Below, in pieces: positions 52,328 through 62,416 of a DNA stretch of 64,000 nucleotides. Every line of letters starts with the position of its first letter. Position 1 is the first letter of the stretch. Origin of the DNA: PALSA-612 sp963704335. GTDB lineage: Bacteria > Actinomycetota > Thermoleophilia > Gaiellales > Gaiellaceae. Under the pieces are notes generated by a model. The model saw nothing but the letters and a program-made list of their open reading frames with translations. It did no database searches and was not told the DNA's origin. The position numbers and the translations under genes are program-made. The DNA is taken from positions 3,038,001 through 3,102,000 of the forward strand of contig OY969889.1 of NCBI GenBank assembly GCA_963704335.1. The letters are read 5' to 3'.

Positions 52328-54038
52328 ATGAGTAGCGGCGGCGAGAGCGCCCCCAATCCAACCACCCCCGAACGAAGCGATTTCATCCGCGAGGTCGTCG
52401 CCGACGACGTGCGCGAGGGCAGGGTCTCGAAGGTCATAACTCGCTTCCCGCCCGAGCCGAACGGATACCTCCACATCGGTCACCCCAAGGCGATCGCGCT
52501 CAACTTCGGGATCGCGCAGGAGTTCGGCGGTCGCTGCCACCTGCGCTTCGACGACACCAACCCGATCAAGGAGGAGCAGGAGTACATCGACTCGATCCAG
52601 GAAGACATCCGCTGGCTCGGCTTCGACTGGGGCGAGCATCTCTACTACGCCTCCGACTACTTCCACCAGCTCTACGACTGGGCCGTGCACCTGATCAAGG
52701 CCGGCAAGGCGTACGTCGATGACCTCTCCGCCGACGAGATCCGCGAGCACCGCGGCACCCTCACCGAGCCGGGCAAGAACAGCCCCTGGCGCGACCGTTC
52801 GATCGATGACAACCTCGACCTGTTCGAGCGCATGCGCGGCGGCGAGTTTCCGGACGGCGCCAGGGTGCTGAGGGCAAAGATCGACATGGCCTCGCCCAAC
52901 ATCAACATGCGCGACCCGGTGCTCTACCGGATCCTGCATGCGAGCCACCCGCGGACCGGCGACGAGTGGTGCATCTATCCGCTGTACGACTTCGCCCACG
53001 GCCAGTCGGATGCGATCGAGGGCATCACCCACTCCCTCTGCACACTCGAGTTCGAGGATCACCGGCCGCTCTACGACTGGCTGACTCGAGAACCTGCCGG
53101 TGCCTTCGCGTCCGCACCAGTACGAGTTCTCCCGCCTCAACTTGACGTACACCGTGCTCTCGAAGCGCTTCCTGGGGCGCCTCGTGAGCGAGGGCTACGT
53201 GCGAGGCTGGGACGATCCGCGCATGCCCACCGTCTCGGCCCTTCGCCGGCGCGGCTTTCCGCCCGAGGGTCTGCGCAATTTCCTGGACGTGGTCGGCTTG
53301 GGAGGCAAGGGCAAGACCGTCGTCGAGATCGAGATGCTCGAGCATGAGGTCAGGGACGTGCTGAACCGGACAGCACCGCGACGTTTCGCCATCCTGCGCC
53401 CGCTCAGGCTCGTGATCGAGAACTACCCGGAGGGGCAGGTCGAGGAGATGGAGGCCGTCAACAATCCGGAGGATCCTTCGGCCGGGACGCGCAAGGTGCC
53501 CTTCGCGCGCGAGCTCTGGATCGAACGTGACGACTTCATGGAGGACCCGCCCAGCAAGTTCTTCCGCCTCGCCCCTGGCCGCGAGGTGCGTCTGCGCTAC
53601 GCGTACTTCGTGACCTGCACCGACGTGGTGAAGGACGCAAGCGGCGAGATCGCCGAGCTCCGCTGCACCTACGATCCGGAGACGCGCGGCGGCGACGCCC
53701 CGGACGGGCGCCGGCCCAAGGCGACGCTGCACTGGCTCTCGCTCGAACATGCCGTGCCCGCCGAAGTCCGTCTCTATGACCGTCTCTTCACCCGTTCCGA
53801 ACCCGACGCTGACGGCGACCTCTTCGCCGACCTCAACCCGAACTCGGAAACGGTGCTCGAGGAGTGCCTGGTGGAGCGTGCGCTCGCGGAGCTGCCGGTC
53901 GGTGACACCGTGCAGTTCGAGCGCCTCGGCTACTTCTGTCCGGATTCCGACTCGACACCGGGCCGCCTAGTCTTCAACCGCACGCTCGGTCTCAGAGACA
54001 GCTGGGCCAAGGCCCAAGCGCAGGGCCAGCGGCCATAA
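52328..54038 (+). CDS. glnS: Glutaminyl-tRNA synthetase, frameshifted
   Basis: About 570 aa when repaired; ATG 52328. Class I motifs: HIGH in YLHIGHPKAI and a KMSKS-region equivalent in TYTVLSKRFL. The first frame runs through LEFEDHRPLYDWLTR; the sequence then continues in the +1 frame as NLPVPSRPHQYEFSRLNL to the stop at 54038, so there is one extra base near 53088. Charges tRNA-Gln with glutamine. Most actinobacteria instead use the amidotransferase route, but a tRNA-Gln gene is present here. Because the gene is normally essential, a sequencing indel is the likeliest cause of the break. Confidence 0.87.
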
Positions 54039-54074
54039 CGACCGGACAGGTGCCACCCGCCGCGTGGCGCCGCG

Positions 54075-54097
54075 GTCGGTCCGCCACCCAGACCGAC
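54075..54097. terminator. Terminator-like hairpin between convergent genes
   Basis: Perfect 7-bp stem GTCGGTC/GACCGAC with a 9-nt loop, between the 3' ends of glnS and the thioredoxin reductase-like gene. No U-tract, so it is a plausible high-GC bidirectional terminator only. Confidence 0.5.
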
Positions 54098-54104
54098 TCA
54101 CAGT

Positions 54105-55370
54105 TCAACGGGCCGCGGCGAGCTCCTCGAGCCGGCGGTGAACGAGCGCCGCTGCCATAGCCCCCTCTCCGACTGCAGCGGCGACGCGCTTCGTCGACCC
54201 GCTGCGCAGATCGCCAACGGCGAACAACCCGGGGACGGTTGTCTCGAGCACGAGTGGGTCGCGGTCGAGCGGCCACCCTTCAGGCCGACGCCCGCCCTCG
54301 AGCAGACCGCTCCCGGTGAGAACGAAGCCCGCCGGATTGACGCGTACGCCTGCGCCTGCCGCCCATGCGGTGCGAGGTGTGCCGCCGAGGCACAGGAACA
54401 GAGCACGCGCCGGCAGCTGCTCGCCCTTACCGGCTCCGTCAAGAATCGTCACCGCACCGAGTCGATCGCCGTCGGCGTGTGCGGCTGTCACTGTGGAGTG
54501 CAGCCGGACGTCGACGAGCGGATCTCGCTCGATTCGCTCGACGAGGTAGGAGGACATCTTCGATCCGAGCTGGTCGCCGCGCACGATCATCGTCACCCGC
54601 GCGCCGGCGCGGGCTAGATCGAGGACCGCCTGGCCGGCCGAGTTGCCGCCGCCGACCACGATGACGTCGTCGCCGCCGCAGCGCGCTGCTTCGCTACGGC
54701 CGGCCCCGTAGTAGACGCCCCGCTCAAGCAGCTCCGGAACACCCTCGACCTCGAGTCGGCGCCACTCCATGCCGTTGGCCGCGACTACGGCGTCGGCGGT
54801 CACCTCGTAACCGCCGTCGATTAGCAGCGACGGAGCACCGGTAGTCCGGGCGGAGCTGCCGACGACCCCGCGCAGCAGGACGAGCTCCGCCCCGAAGCCC
54901 TCCGCCTGCCGGCCCGCGAGTCGAGCGAGCTCGGCGCCGCCGATGCCGTCTGGGAAGCCGAAGAAGTTCTCGATCCTGGAGGTGTGCGATGCTTGCCCGC
55001 CCGGTACGTCGGCCTCGATCACGACCGTCGAGAGCCCGTCGGAGGCGGCATGGACGGCGGCGCCGAGGCCAGCCGGACCCGCGCCGACGATCGCGAGGTC
55101 GTAGTGCTTCCGCGAAGGCGGCGTCGAAAGGTTCCATGCCCCCGCGAGCAGGGGGACGGTCGCATTTGTGTAGACCTCACTGCCGTCGACGACGACAGGG
55201 AGGTCTCGTGCGGTGATTCCGTGCTCGGCGAGCAGTGCAGCGGCCTCCGACGAATCCAGCTCGAGAAACTCGTACGGCTGCGCCGTCCGAGTGAAGAAAT
55301 CGCGCAGCCGGTGATGCTCTGGCTCGAGGCTGCGACCGACGACCCGTACCGTCGGACGAACCGGGCTCAT
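54105..55370 (-). CDS. Thioredoxin reductase-like FAD oxidoreductase, N-terminal thioredoxin-like domain
   Basis: 421 aa from ATG 55370. Residues about 1-95 are thioredoxin/glutaredoxin-like (VVGRSLEPEHHRLRDFFTRT, DLPVVVDGSEVYTNATVP) but lack a CxxC pair. The reductase part has FAD motif AIVGAGPAGLGAAVHAA, NADPH motif VIVVGGGNSAGQAVLDL and the C-terminal FAD motif GLFAVGDLRSGSTKRVAAAV. The redox-active CxxC of true thioredoxin reductases is absent (IENFFGFPDGI region). Coupled by ATGA to the UBP zinc-finger gene upstream. Confidence 0.88.
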   Translation of the reverse strand: MSPVRPTVRVVGRSLEPEHHRLRDFFTRTAQPYEFLELDSSEAAALLAEHGITARDLPVVVDGSEVYTNATVPLLAGAWNLSTPPSRKHYDLAIVGAGPAGLGAAVHAASDGLSTVVIEADVPGGQASHTSRIENFFGFPDGIGGAELARLAGRQAEGFGAELVLLRGVVGSSARTTGAPSLLIDGGYEVTADAVVAANGMEWRRLEVEGVPELLERGVYYGAGRSEAARCGGDDVIVVGGGNSAGQAVLDLARAGARVTMIVRGDQLGSKMSSYLVERIERDPLVDVRLHSTVTAAHADGDRLGAVTILDGAGKGEQLPARALFLCLGGTPRTAWAAGAGVRVNPAGFVLTGSGLLEGGRRPEGWPLDRDPLVLETTVPGLFAVGDLRSGSTKRVAAAVGEGAMAAALVHRRLEELAAAR

Positions 55371-55638
55371 TCCGCGGCCAGGTGGAACGTCAGCTGGTCC
55401 ACGTGGCACCAGCTCCAATCCTCGCCCGGCTCGACCGAGCCCACGATCGGATCTTCCTTCTCAGCGGCGTGACTTGCGTGCTTGTGGGGCGACGATCGCA
55501 GCACCTGATCGTGCCGCACGTCTGACACATTCGCAGGTGCACCCAACCAGAGCCGATCCTGAAGCATTCCTCGCAGCCGACGATCGCCCGCGGAGACTCG
55601 ACGAGTCGGACCTGGTCGAGGTGCGAACAGGCGGCCAC
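55367..55638 (-). CDS. UBP-type zinc-finger protein, frameshifted
   Basis: Small protein from GTG 55638: CSHLDQV, CEECFRIGSGWVHLRMCQTC and CCD supply the first zinc ligands in one frame; then, near 55497, the frame must shift by a missing base to read SSPHKHASHAAEKEDPIVGS, EPGEDWSWCHVDQL. Together they make a UBP (ubiquitin-specific-protease type) zinc finger of about 90 aa. In eukaryotes this finger binds the ubiquitin C-terminus. In bacteria it recurs beside or fused to thioredoxin reductase-like genes, as here. The role in bacteria is unknown. Confidence 0.78.
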
Positions 55639-55751
55639 GTGGAAATCCTACGTCTGCCGAATCACCTGCAGCGTCAGGATCGCGAGCAGCCTCCGCCCAA
55701 TGGAGGCAGCCGTCGACGGGGGACGTCGGCCACCCGGCCGACCGCTCCAGG

Positions 55752-56041
55752 CTACTCGGCGTAGCCCTGAGTAACCTCGCCTTTGTGCGCGGCAAACGCC
55801 GCGAGAACCTCCCCCTTCTCTCGCTCGGGCACCTTGAAGACATCAAGCGTTCGCCCAAGTTCAGCCGCGACTTCGTCGAACTCGGCGGGCGAGATCTTCA
55901 GTTCGCGGTGGGCTTCCTCCAAGCCGAGTGAAGTGCTGCCTGGTTTCGTCGCTGCATATTGCTGGGTCCACCGGCAACCTCGCAGACCCACGTCGTGCGC
56001 ATGAACTTGAGGCCCGGAATCGCGACTTCGTTGCATGAAAC
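55752..56041 (-). pseudogene. Truncated hemoglobin, disrupted
   Basis: The C-terminal half is clear in one frame: GLEEAHRELKISPAEFDEVA and later VPEREKGEVLAAFAAHKGEV, typical of truncated hemoglobins. Just upstream another frame reads IPGLKFMRTTWVCEVAGGP, matching the family segment that ends in GGP. Joining them needs one missing base near 55962. Further N-terminal sequence up to about 56290 can be matched only in scraps, with stops. Either several indels or a decaying gene. Confidence 0.6.
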
Positions 56042-56288
56042 GTCCCCAACGGGCTCGTTGCTCAGCGGAGGCCGGCAGGGGCCGCCGCCCCGACAGGGAA
56101 ATGTCTCGGCCGCTCTAGCTGTACCTGGCCTCTCACGCTCGCTCGTAATGAAGGGGTCCGCGCTTCGAATCCGCGGCGTGGGAGAAGCTCCGTCCGCGAG
56201 GTTAGTCAGCCGACGTCCTCGGTGATCTCGACGAGCTCGTCGACACAGCTGACGATTACGCCGCCCCGGCCGCGGGTACGGATGGACC

Positions 56289-58110
56289 ATGGGCGACTCG
56301 CGCCGTTGGTTGGGGACGAGGCGGCGGCTCGCTGTAGCCGTTTGCGTCGGCAGCATGGCCGTCACGGCGGCCGGCTGTGGAGGAACGGCGAGCGAGGATT
56401 GGTCGCTGCCGAACGGTGATCTGTCGAACACCCGCGTCGCCGACTCGTCGATCAGCGCCGACAATGTCTCAGAGCTCGGCGTGGCGTGGACGATGCCTCT
56501 GACCGCGAGCGCGACGTTCGGCGCCTTCGCGTCCAACCCCGTGATCGCGGACGGCACCGTCTACCTCCAAGACTTGGAGTCGAACGTCTTCGCGGTCGAC
56601 TTCGAGTCGGGAGAGGTGCTCTGGACACGGCGCTACGACATGAAGGACGTCGGCCCGAACGGCGTCACGCTGGCCGAAGGAAAGCTCTACGGAGCGACGC
56701 CGAAGTTCGTCTTCGCGCTCGATCCGGAGACCGGCGAGGAGCTCTGGCGGGCCGACGGCCTGGTGGGCAAGGGCGGGCCAGGGTTCGACATCCAACCGCA
56801 GGTGACAGACGGCAAGGTCTACATCTCAACACCAACGCAGATCGGGGGCGGCGTCGCCTATGCGCTCGATGCGGAGACCGGCGAGCAGCTCTGGTCCTTC
56901 GACACGATAATCGACCCGATCGCGAAGAAGGTGCCGGCGCCCGGCGCGGGCGGGGCCTGGTACCCGCCGGCGGTGGGGCCCGACGGCACCGTGTACCTCG
57001 GCATCGGCAACGTCTACCAGGGGCCTGGCCTCGGGATGTCGCAGCCAAGTAGACGCCTCTACTCCGACAGCATCGTCGCCCTCGACCCCGACACCGGCGA
57101 GCTCAAGTGGTACTACCAGGCGCTCCCGAACGACTTCTACGACTGGGACATGCACCTCTCCCCGATCTACGTCGAAGACGACGGGCAGGAGACGATTGTC
57201 GGCGGCGGCAAGATGGGATACGTCTACGCCCTCGACGCCGGAAGCGGGGAGCTCCGCTGGAAGACGCCGGTCGGTGAGCACAACGGCCACGACAACGACA
57301 GCGCGCTCTCGCTCGAGCAAAAGCTGAAGATCACGTACCCGCTGACGATCCTCCCGGGAAGCTACGGCGGCGTGGAGACGAACATGGCGCTCGCCGATGG
57401 GACGATCTACGCGGCGGTCGTGAACATGCCCGGAGTCATCAAGTCGCCGAAGGTGCCGATCGCCGACGTGAAGTTCAACGAGGGCAAGGGCGAAGTCGTG
57501 GCGCTCGACCTCTCGAACGGCGAGGTCCTCTGGAACACGAAGCTTCCGTCGATGCCGCTCGGCAACGCGACCGTCTCCAACGACCTCGTCTTCACGACGA
57601 CGTTCGACGGCACGCTGCTCGCCCTCTCGCGAGACGACGGCGAGATCGTCTGGCAACAGCAGCTCGCGGGGGGAACGAACGCGCCGCTCGCGATCCAGGG
57701 CGACACCCTGATCACCGCGGCGAGCTTCCCGCAGGGCAAAGACGAGAAGGCCGAGGTCGTCGCCTTCCGACTCGGTGCCACGGGAGCCGTCACGACGAGC
57801 AACGACGACGACAGCGACGACCACGACCGGTTCCAGCGAGGTCGCGGACGGCAAGACGCTCTTTCAGGAGAACTGCTCCTCCTGCCACACCCTTGCCGAC
57901 GCTGGAGCCGGCGGCACGATCGGGCCAAACCTCGATGACCTCCAGCCCTCGCGCGCAGCGGTGAAGTCGAAGGTCGAGAGCGGCGGGGGCGGGATGCCCT
58001 CCTTCGGCGGTCGCCTCACGCCGGAGGAAATCGACGCCGTCTCCGCCTACGTCGCGTCCGTCGCCGGTACGAGTAGCGGCCAACCACCACCACCTTCGAA
58101 CCAGCCGTAG
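56289..58110 (+). CDS. PQQ-type beta-propeller lipoprotein fused to cytochrome c, frameshifted
   Basis: ATG 56289 starts a signal ending in a lipobox (AVTAAGC). The propeller has repeated tryptophan-docking-type motifs (DLSNTRVADSSI, ALDPETGEELWRA, ALDPDTGELKWYYQALPNDFY), as in PQQ-dependent dehydrogenases. In the acidic linker near 57800-57840 one extra base shifts the frame, after which the C-terminal domain reads ENCSSCHTLADAGAGGTIGP and MPSFGGRLTPEE: a class I cytochrome c with CxxCH and a Met ligand. The intact protein, about 606 aa, would be an extracytoplasmic quinohemoprotein dehydrogenase. Confidence 0.82.
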
Positions 58111-58332
58111 CGGACGATCCTCGTCCGGAACCGGCGTTACGACACTGTTTCAGGCGCGTAACGCTGCGTTCGCTCGGGTGTGGGACCGGCCAGAGGCCGC
58201 CCTGCGCCGCGCAGCATGAATCGAATTACCGCTCTATCCACCGAGCAGTCGCGCTTGCAGCCGCGAGAGTCGCTCGTCGCATCGTCCGAGGGAGAGCTTG
58301 CCCTGCTCGAAGGCCGCTCCCGAGCGTCGCCT

Positions 58333-61300
58333 CTACCCGCCCATGCAGGCGGCCGGCTCCTCCCCCTCGCCGAGGAATGCCCCGAGCGCCTCCAAGCCGA
58401 GCGAACCCTTGGCGCGCTCGCACGCTCGATTCGGGTCGAGCACATCCCAGATCCGCACGGTTCCGTCTTCGGAGCTGGTCGCGAACCGCATCCCGGGGAG
58501 TGCCACGACGCGCCAGACGGACGCCTTGTGGCCCGTGAGCTCACGTCCCAGGGACACCGCCTCGCTGACGTCCCACAACCGCACGGATCCCTTACGGCTG
58601 GTGGTCGCGATCGTCGCCCCGTCGCTCAAGAAGGCCGCGCTCGCGGCACCGCCCGGTTGGGGAGTGAGCATTCCGGTCGGCGTCCTTGACCCCACGTTCC
58701 AGAGCTGCACCACCTCGTCGTCGCTCGCGGTCGCCAGGATCGTCCCATCGGCCGACCATGCCAAGCCCCAGATCGTGTTGTCGTCGGCGGCGATCGGCTC
58801 GTCGGCGGCTTCTCGACGGTCAACATCCCACAGTGTTACGCCGCCCTGCCGGTCGGCCACAGCCAATGTGCCCTCCGGCGAGCGCGCCATGGCAGTGACG
58901 CCTGCCGCGTGCGGGCCGAGTTCCCCTTCCAGAGTCGCGCCGTCCCAGATGCGGATGATCCCCTCGGCACCACCGGCGAGCACGCGGCCGTCGACGAAGA
59001 GCACGGAACTGATTTCGTCGCGGGAACGAGGGGGTGAAGCGAGCTGCTCACCCGTCTCCGCATCGATTACCTGGACATCACCGTCCTCTCCGCCCGATGC
59101 CAGCCGAGTCCCGTCCTCGGAGAAGGCGAGACCCCAGACCGCCCCGTCGTGAAGCCGGATCGGCCCCAGCTCGCGCTCGCCGGTCGTCGTTGAGAACAGG
59201 CGCACGTTGCCCACCTCATCGCCCGTCGCGATCCGCGTCCCGTCCGGGCTCGCCGCGAGCGCGTACGCGCCTTTGACGTGTTCCTCGATCACCCGCGCGA
59301 TTGGCTCGCCACCCCGCGACCACACCTGCAGCTGTTGATCGCTGCCGAGGGTCGCCAGCGTGCCCGAGGCCAGCGACGCGTCGACGACCTGTGCGCCCAG
59401 TGGAGCGAAGCTGGTCGGTCTCGCTGGGCCGTCCGCCGAGGTGACCAGAAGACGCCCCTTCTCGTCGCCGGCGAGCACCTTGTCGCCGTCGAGGAGCACG
59501 CCGCGCACGTCGGAAGCGGAACGCGTAAAAGGCTCGGCGATCATCTTTTGGGTGGACGTATCCCAGATGCGGATCCGGCCGTCGCTGCTGGCTGTCGCGA
59601 ATCTCGATCCGTCGGCCGCGAACTCGATCTCCCAGACATCGCTCTTGTGCGCATTGAACGTGGGGATCGCGATCCGCCCATCGTCCACCGTCCAACCCGT
59701 GACCTGACCACGACCGTTCCCGACCAGGAGCTTCTTCCCATCGGGACTGAACGCCACCGTGAGCGCGTCGAACATCAGGTCGATCCACACCGAGCCGATC
59801 TGGCGCCGGGTTCCCAGGTCCCAGAGGCGGATCGTGCCGTCCTCGGACGCTGACACTGCGGTCGCCCCGTCCGGCGCGACCGCCACGCTCCACACTATCC
59901 CGGTCGTCTTGCCCAGCAGTCTCGGCTCGGGCACGTCTCCGGGATTGACGAGATCCCACAGCAGGATCGAGGCATCGTCGCTGCCGGTGATCAACCAGCG
60001 ACCGTCGGGTGTGAAGTCCATCTCCTCGATTGCCAGCGTGTGCCCCGCGACGTTGGTAGCCAGACGCTTCCCTGTCGAGCTCCAAGTCGAGATCGACCCG
60101 TCCCGGTTCCCCGTGACAATGAGAGAACCGTCGGGGCTGACCGCGACCGTCAAGGCATCTCCGACCGGCAGCCGCGGACCCGAGGGCACGAACGGGGCCG
60201 CAAGCGTCTGGCTCGCATCCACCAACGCCGCCCGGGCGTCGATCGGATCTTCCCCTGTCCTCACGGATGCCTCCGCCGCGAGCGCGATCGCCGTCCGCGG
60301 ATCGGAGTCCGCGAGCAGTCTCGCCTGGGTCGCGAGAGCCTGTCCGTACCGCGACTTGGCCTCGGAGAGCGCTGAGAAGGCGATCACCGAGGCTCCCGCC
60401 GCCGTGACGGCCAGCACCGCCAGGACCGAAACGGCGAGCCATCGGACCCGACGTGAGCGCCGCGCCGCCTGTTCCGAGCGCGCCGTCGCCTGCACGAGCG
60501 CCTCCTTGCTCTCCGCAAGGAATTCCGCTTCGGCCGACCCGAGGGTGTCGCCGTGCACGGACGCCCACTCGAGCGTGGACTGGAGCAGGGTTCCGCGGTA
60601 CAGCAGATCGGGGTCGCGATCCTGCGCGAGCCACTCCGCCGCAGCACGATCGATCCGCTGCCGCGTTCGCAGATCGTCCCGGGCCTCCTCGACCCAGTTC
60701 CGAAGACGGGGCCAACTCCGAAAGAGCGCTTCGTGCGCAATCTCGAGGGAATCGCGGTCGATCGTCAGCAGCCTGGCGTCCACCATCTGATCGACCACCC
60801 ACTTGCTGACCTCGGGATTCGGATCGCGGTCGAGGTCGCTGGGTTGCAGACGGCGGCGCGAGTCGGAGGTGCCCTCCCCAGGGGTCACGAGTCGGAGCAT
60901 GAGGCGACGGCACGCCTGCTTCTCCGCGTCGTCGAACACGGACTCGTAGAGCGAGTCCGCGGTCTGGGAGATGGACCCGGCGACGCCACCGGCCTCGCGG
61001 TATCCCGCAAGCGTCAGGGTCTCACCGTCCCGCCGCCGCCAGGTTTCGGCCATCGCGTGCGACACGAGCGGGAGTGCCGCCAGTTCGCTCCCAGCATCCT
61101 GGAGCACCGCGTCCGCCAGCCCGTCCTCGAGGCGAAGGCCCGCCCGGAGTGCGGGCTGCTCGATCACGTGCTTCAGGTCGGCCAGGCTCATCGGCCCGAC
61201 CAGCACCTGGTTGGCCGTGATCCGGTTGGCGAGCCATGGGAATGTCGCACAGATCCCGTAGAAATCGGCGCGCATCGCCATCACCGTGCGCACGCGGCTG

Positions 61301-62400
61301 GTGGCGGGGTCTACGACGGCAGCGAGGGTCTCCAGGAACCGCTCCTGGGCGCGTCGCTGGCTGAGCGTGAACAGCTCCTCGAACTGATCGATCACCATCA
61401 GCATTCCGCCGCTGTCGCCGCAGATCCGGTCGGCGAGCCGACCCGCTTCGTCAGGCCCCACGAGCGACGACGCCTGGTCGCGTTCGACGTCCGGCCCCGA
61501 GACGCCGTCGGCGAGTTGACGAAGCTGGTGCGCGAGCTCCGCCGTCGGATCGGCTCGCGGCGAGAAGAGCGCAACGGGCCAGTGATCGCTCCCTGAGATC
61601 GATCCGGCCTGAACCGCCGGGATGAGTCCCGCTCGCACCACCGACGACTTGCCGCTGCCGGACGGACCGATCACGAACAGCACGCGCTCTCGGTCGAGCC
61701 GGGCGACGAGCTCGGCGACGAGCGTCTCCCGCCCGAAGAACCGGTCCGCGTCCTCGGGCTGGAACGCGGCCAGGCCTCGGTACGGACAGATCGCCCCCGC
61801 GGACGGATCGGCCCTGGGACCGAGGGCCCGTTGGAACTCGACGTCGTGGTCGGGATCCCACCCGTCGCGGGTGAGTCGGGTGACTCGCACCGGGTCTGCA
61901 AGACCCTTGAGCCGAAAGGACCCGCGATCGATCTGCGTCACGCCTTCCATGCGGCGAGCGAGATGCACGACCTCCTGGCTGGCCAGGATCTCACCTGGAC
62001 GCGCGAGCGAGCAGAGCCGCGCCGCCAGGTTCAGCGCACCGCCCCGGTAGCCGTCCTCGACCCGGACGGCCTCGCCCGCATCGAGTCCGATCCCAACCGG
62101 GAGAGGCAACGACGGATCGGAGATCGTCGCCCTGACGAACGCAGACTGAAGGTCGGTTGCTGCCCGGATCGCCTGGCGGGCCGAGTGGAAGACGGCAAGC
62201 ACCTCGTCCCCGCGGAGCTCGAGGCCCGTTCCCCCACCGGCCTCGAGGGTCGTGTGAGCGATCGACGCGAACCTGGTCGCGAGGGCGGCCGCGGCCTCGT
62301 CGCCGCGTTCCTGCGTAAACGAGGTGTACCCGCGAACGTCGGCAATCAGGAAGATCTGAAGGGTCGGTCCGCCGGCGTCGAGCGTTGCTGGGGGAGTCAA
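58333..62400 (-). CDS. Class III cyclase-nSTAND NTPase-WD40 signalling protein
   Basis: 1355 aa. Residues about 10-190 are a class III nucleotide cyclase domain (FLIADVRGYTSFTQERG, GGGTGLELRGDEVLAVF). A STAND-type P-loop module follows, with Walker A GPSGSGKSS (K251) and GGMLMVIDQFEELF. A single membrane helix lies at about 653-675. The C-terminal half has 14 WD40 blades (for example DGTIRLWD and DGRIRIWD), enough for two seven-bladed propellers. A cytosolic cyclase/NTPase is thus joined across the membrane, or anchored to it, with an outside or membrane-side sensor. The orientation is not certain. Confidence 0.9.
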   Translation of the reverse strand: MTPPATLDAGGPTLQIFLIADVRGYTSFTQERGDEAAAALATRFASIAHTTLEAGGGTGLELRGDEVLAVFHSARQAIRAATDLQSAFVRATISDPSLPLPVGIGLDAGEAVRVEDGYRGGALNLAARLCSLARPGEILASQEVVHLARRMEGVTQIDRGSFRLKGLADPVRVTRLTRDGWDPDHDVEFQRALGPRADPSAGAICPYRGLAAFQPEDADRFFGRETLVAELVARLDRERVLFVIGPSGSGKSSVVRAGLIPAVQAGSISGSDHWPVALFSPRADPTAELAHQLRQLADGVSGPDVERDQASSLVGPDEAGRLADRICGDSGGMLMVIDQFEELFTLSQRRAQERFLETLAAVVDPATSRVRTVMAMRADFYGICATFPWLANRITANQVLVGPMSLADLKHVIEQPALRAGLRLEDGLADAVLQDAGSELAALPLVSHAMAETWRRRDGETLTLAGYREAGGVAGSISQTADSLYESVFDDAEKQACRRLMLRLVTPGEGTSDSRRRLQPSDLDRDPNPEVSKWVVDQMVDARLLTIDRDSLEIAHEALFRSWPRLRNWVEEARDDLRTRQRIDRAAAEWLAQDRDPDLLYRGTLLQSTLEWASVHGDTLGSAEAEFLAESKEALVQATARSEQAARRSRRVRWLAVSVLAVLAVTAAGASVIAFSALSEAKSRYGQALATQARLLADSDPRTAIALAAEASVRTGEDPIDARAALVDASQTLAAPFVPSGPRLPVGDALTVAVSPDGSLIVTGNRDGSISTWSSTGKRLATNVAGHTLAIEEMDFTPDGRWLITGSDDASILLWDLVNPGDVPEPRLLGKTTGIVWSVAVAPDGATAVSASEDGTIRLWDLGTRRQIGSVWIDLMFDALTVAFSPDGKKLLVGNGRGQVTGWTVDDGRIAIPTFNAHKSDVWEIEFAADGSRFATASSDGRIRIWDTSTQKMIAEPFTRSASDVRGVLLDGDKVLAGDEKGRLLVTSADGPARPTSFAPLGAQVVDASLASGTLATLGSDQQLQVWSRGGEPIARVIEEHVKGAYALAASPDGTRIATGDEVGNVRLFSTTTGERELGPIRLHDGAVWGLAFSEDGTRLASGGEDGDVQVIDAETGEQLASPPRSRDEISSVLFVDGRVLAGGAEGIIRIWDGATLEGELGPHAAGVTAMARSPEGTLAVADRQGGVTLWDVDRREAADEPIAADDNTIWGLAWSADGTILATASDDEVVQLWNVGSRTPTGMLTPQPGGAASAAFLSDGATIATTSRKGSVRLWDVSEAVSLGRELTGHKASVWRVVALPGMRFATSSEDGTVRIWDVLDPNRACERAKGSLGLEALGAFLGEGEEPAACMGG

Positions 62401-62416
62401 CGTCCCCGCCCTCGGC

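Noticed and set aside
56140..56290. Minus-strand stretch reading GGVIVSCVDELVEITEDVG, possible N-terminus of the truncated hemoglobin
   Set aside because: It ends in a stop and cannot be joined to the rest without several arbitrary corrections, so it was left out of the pseudogene span.
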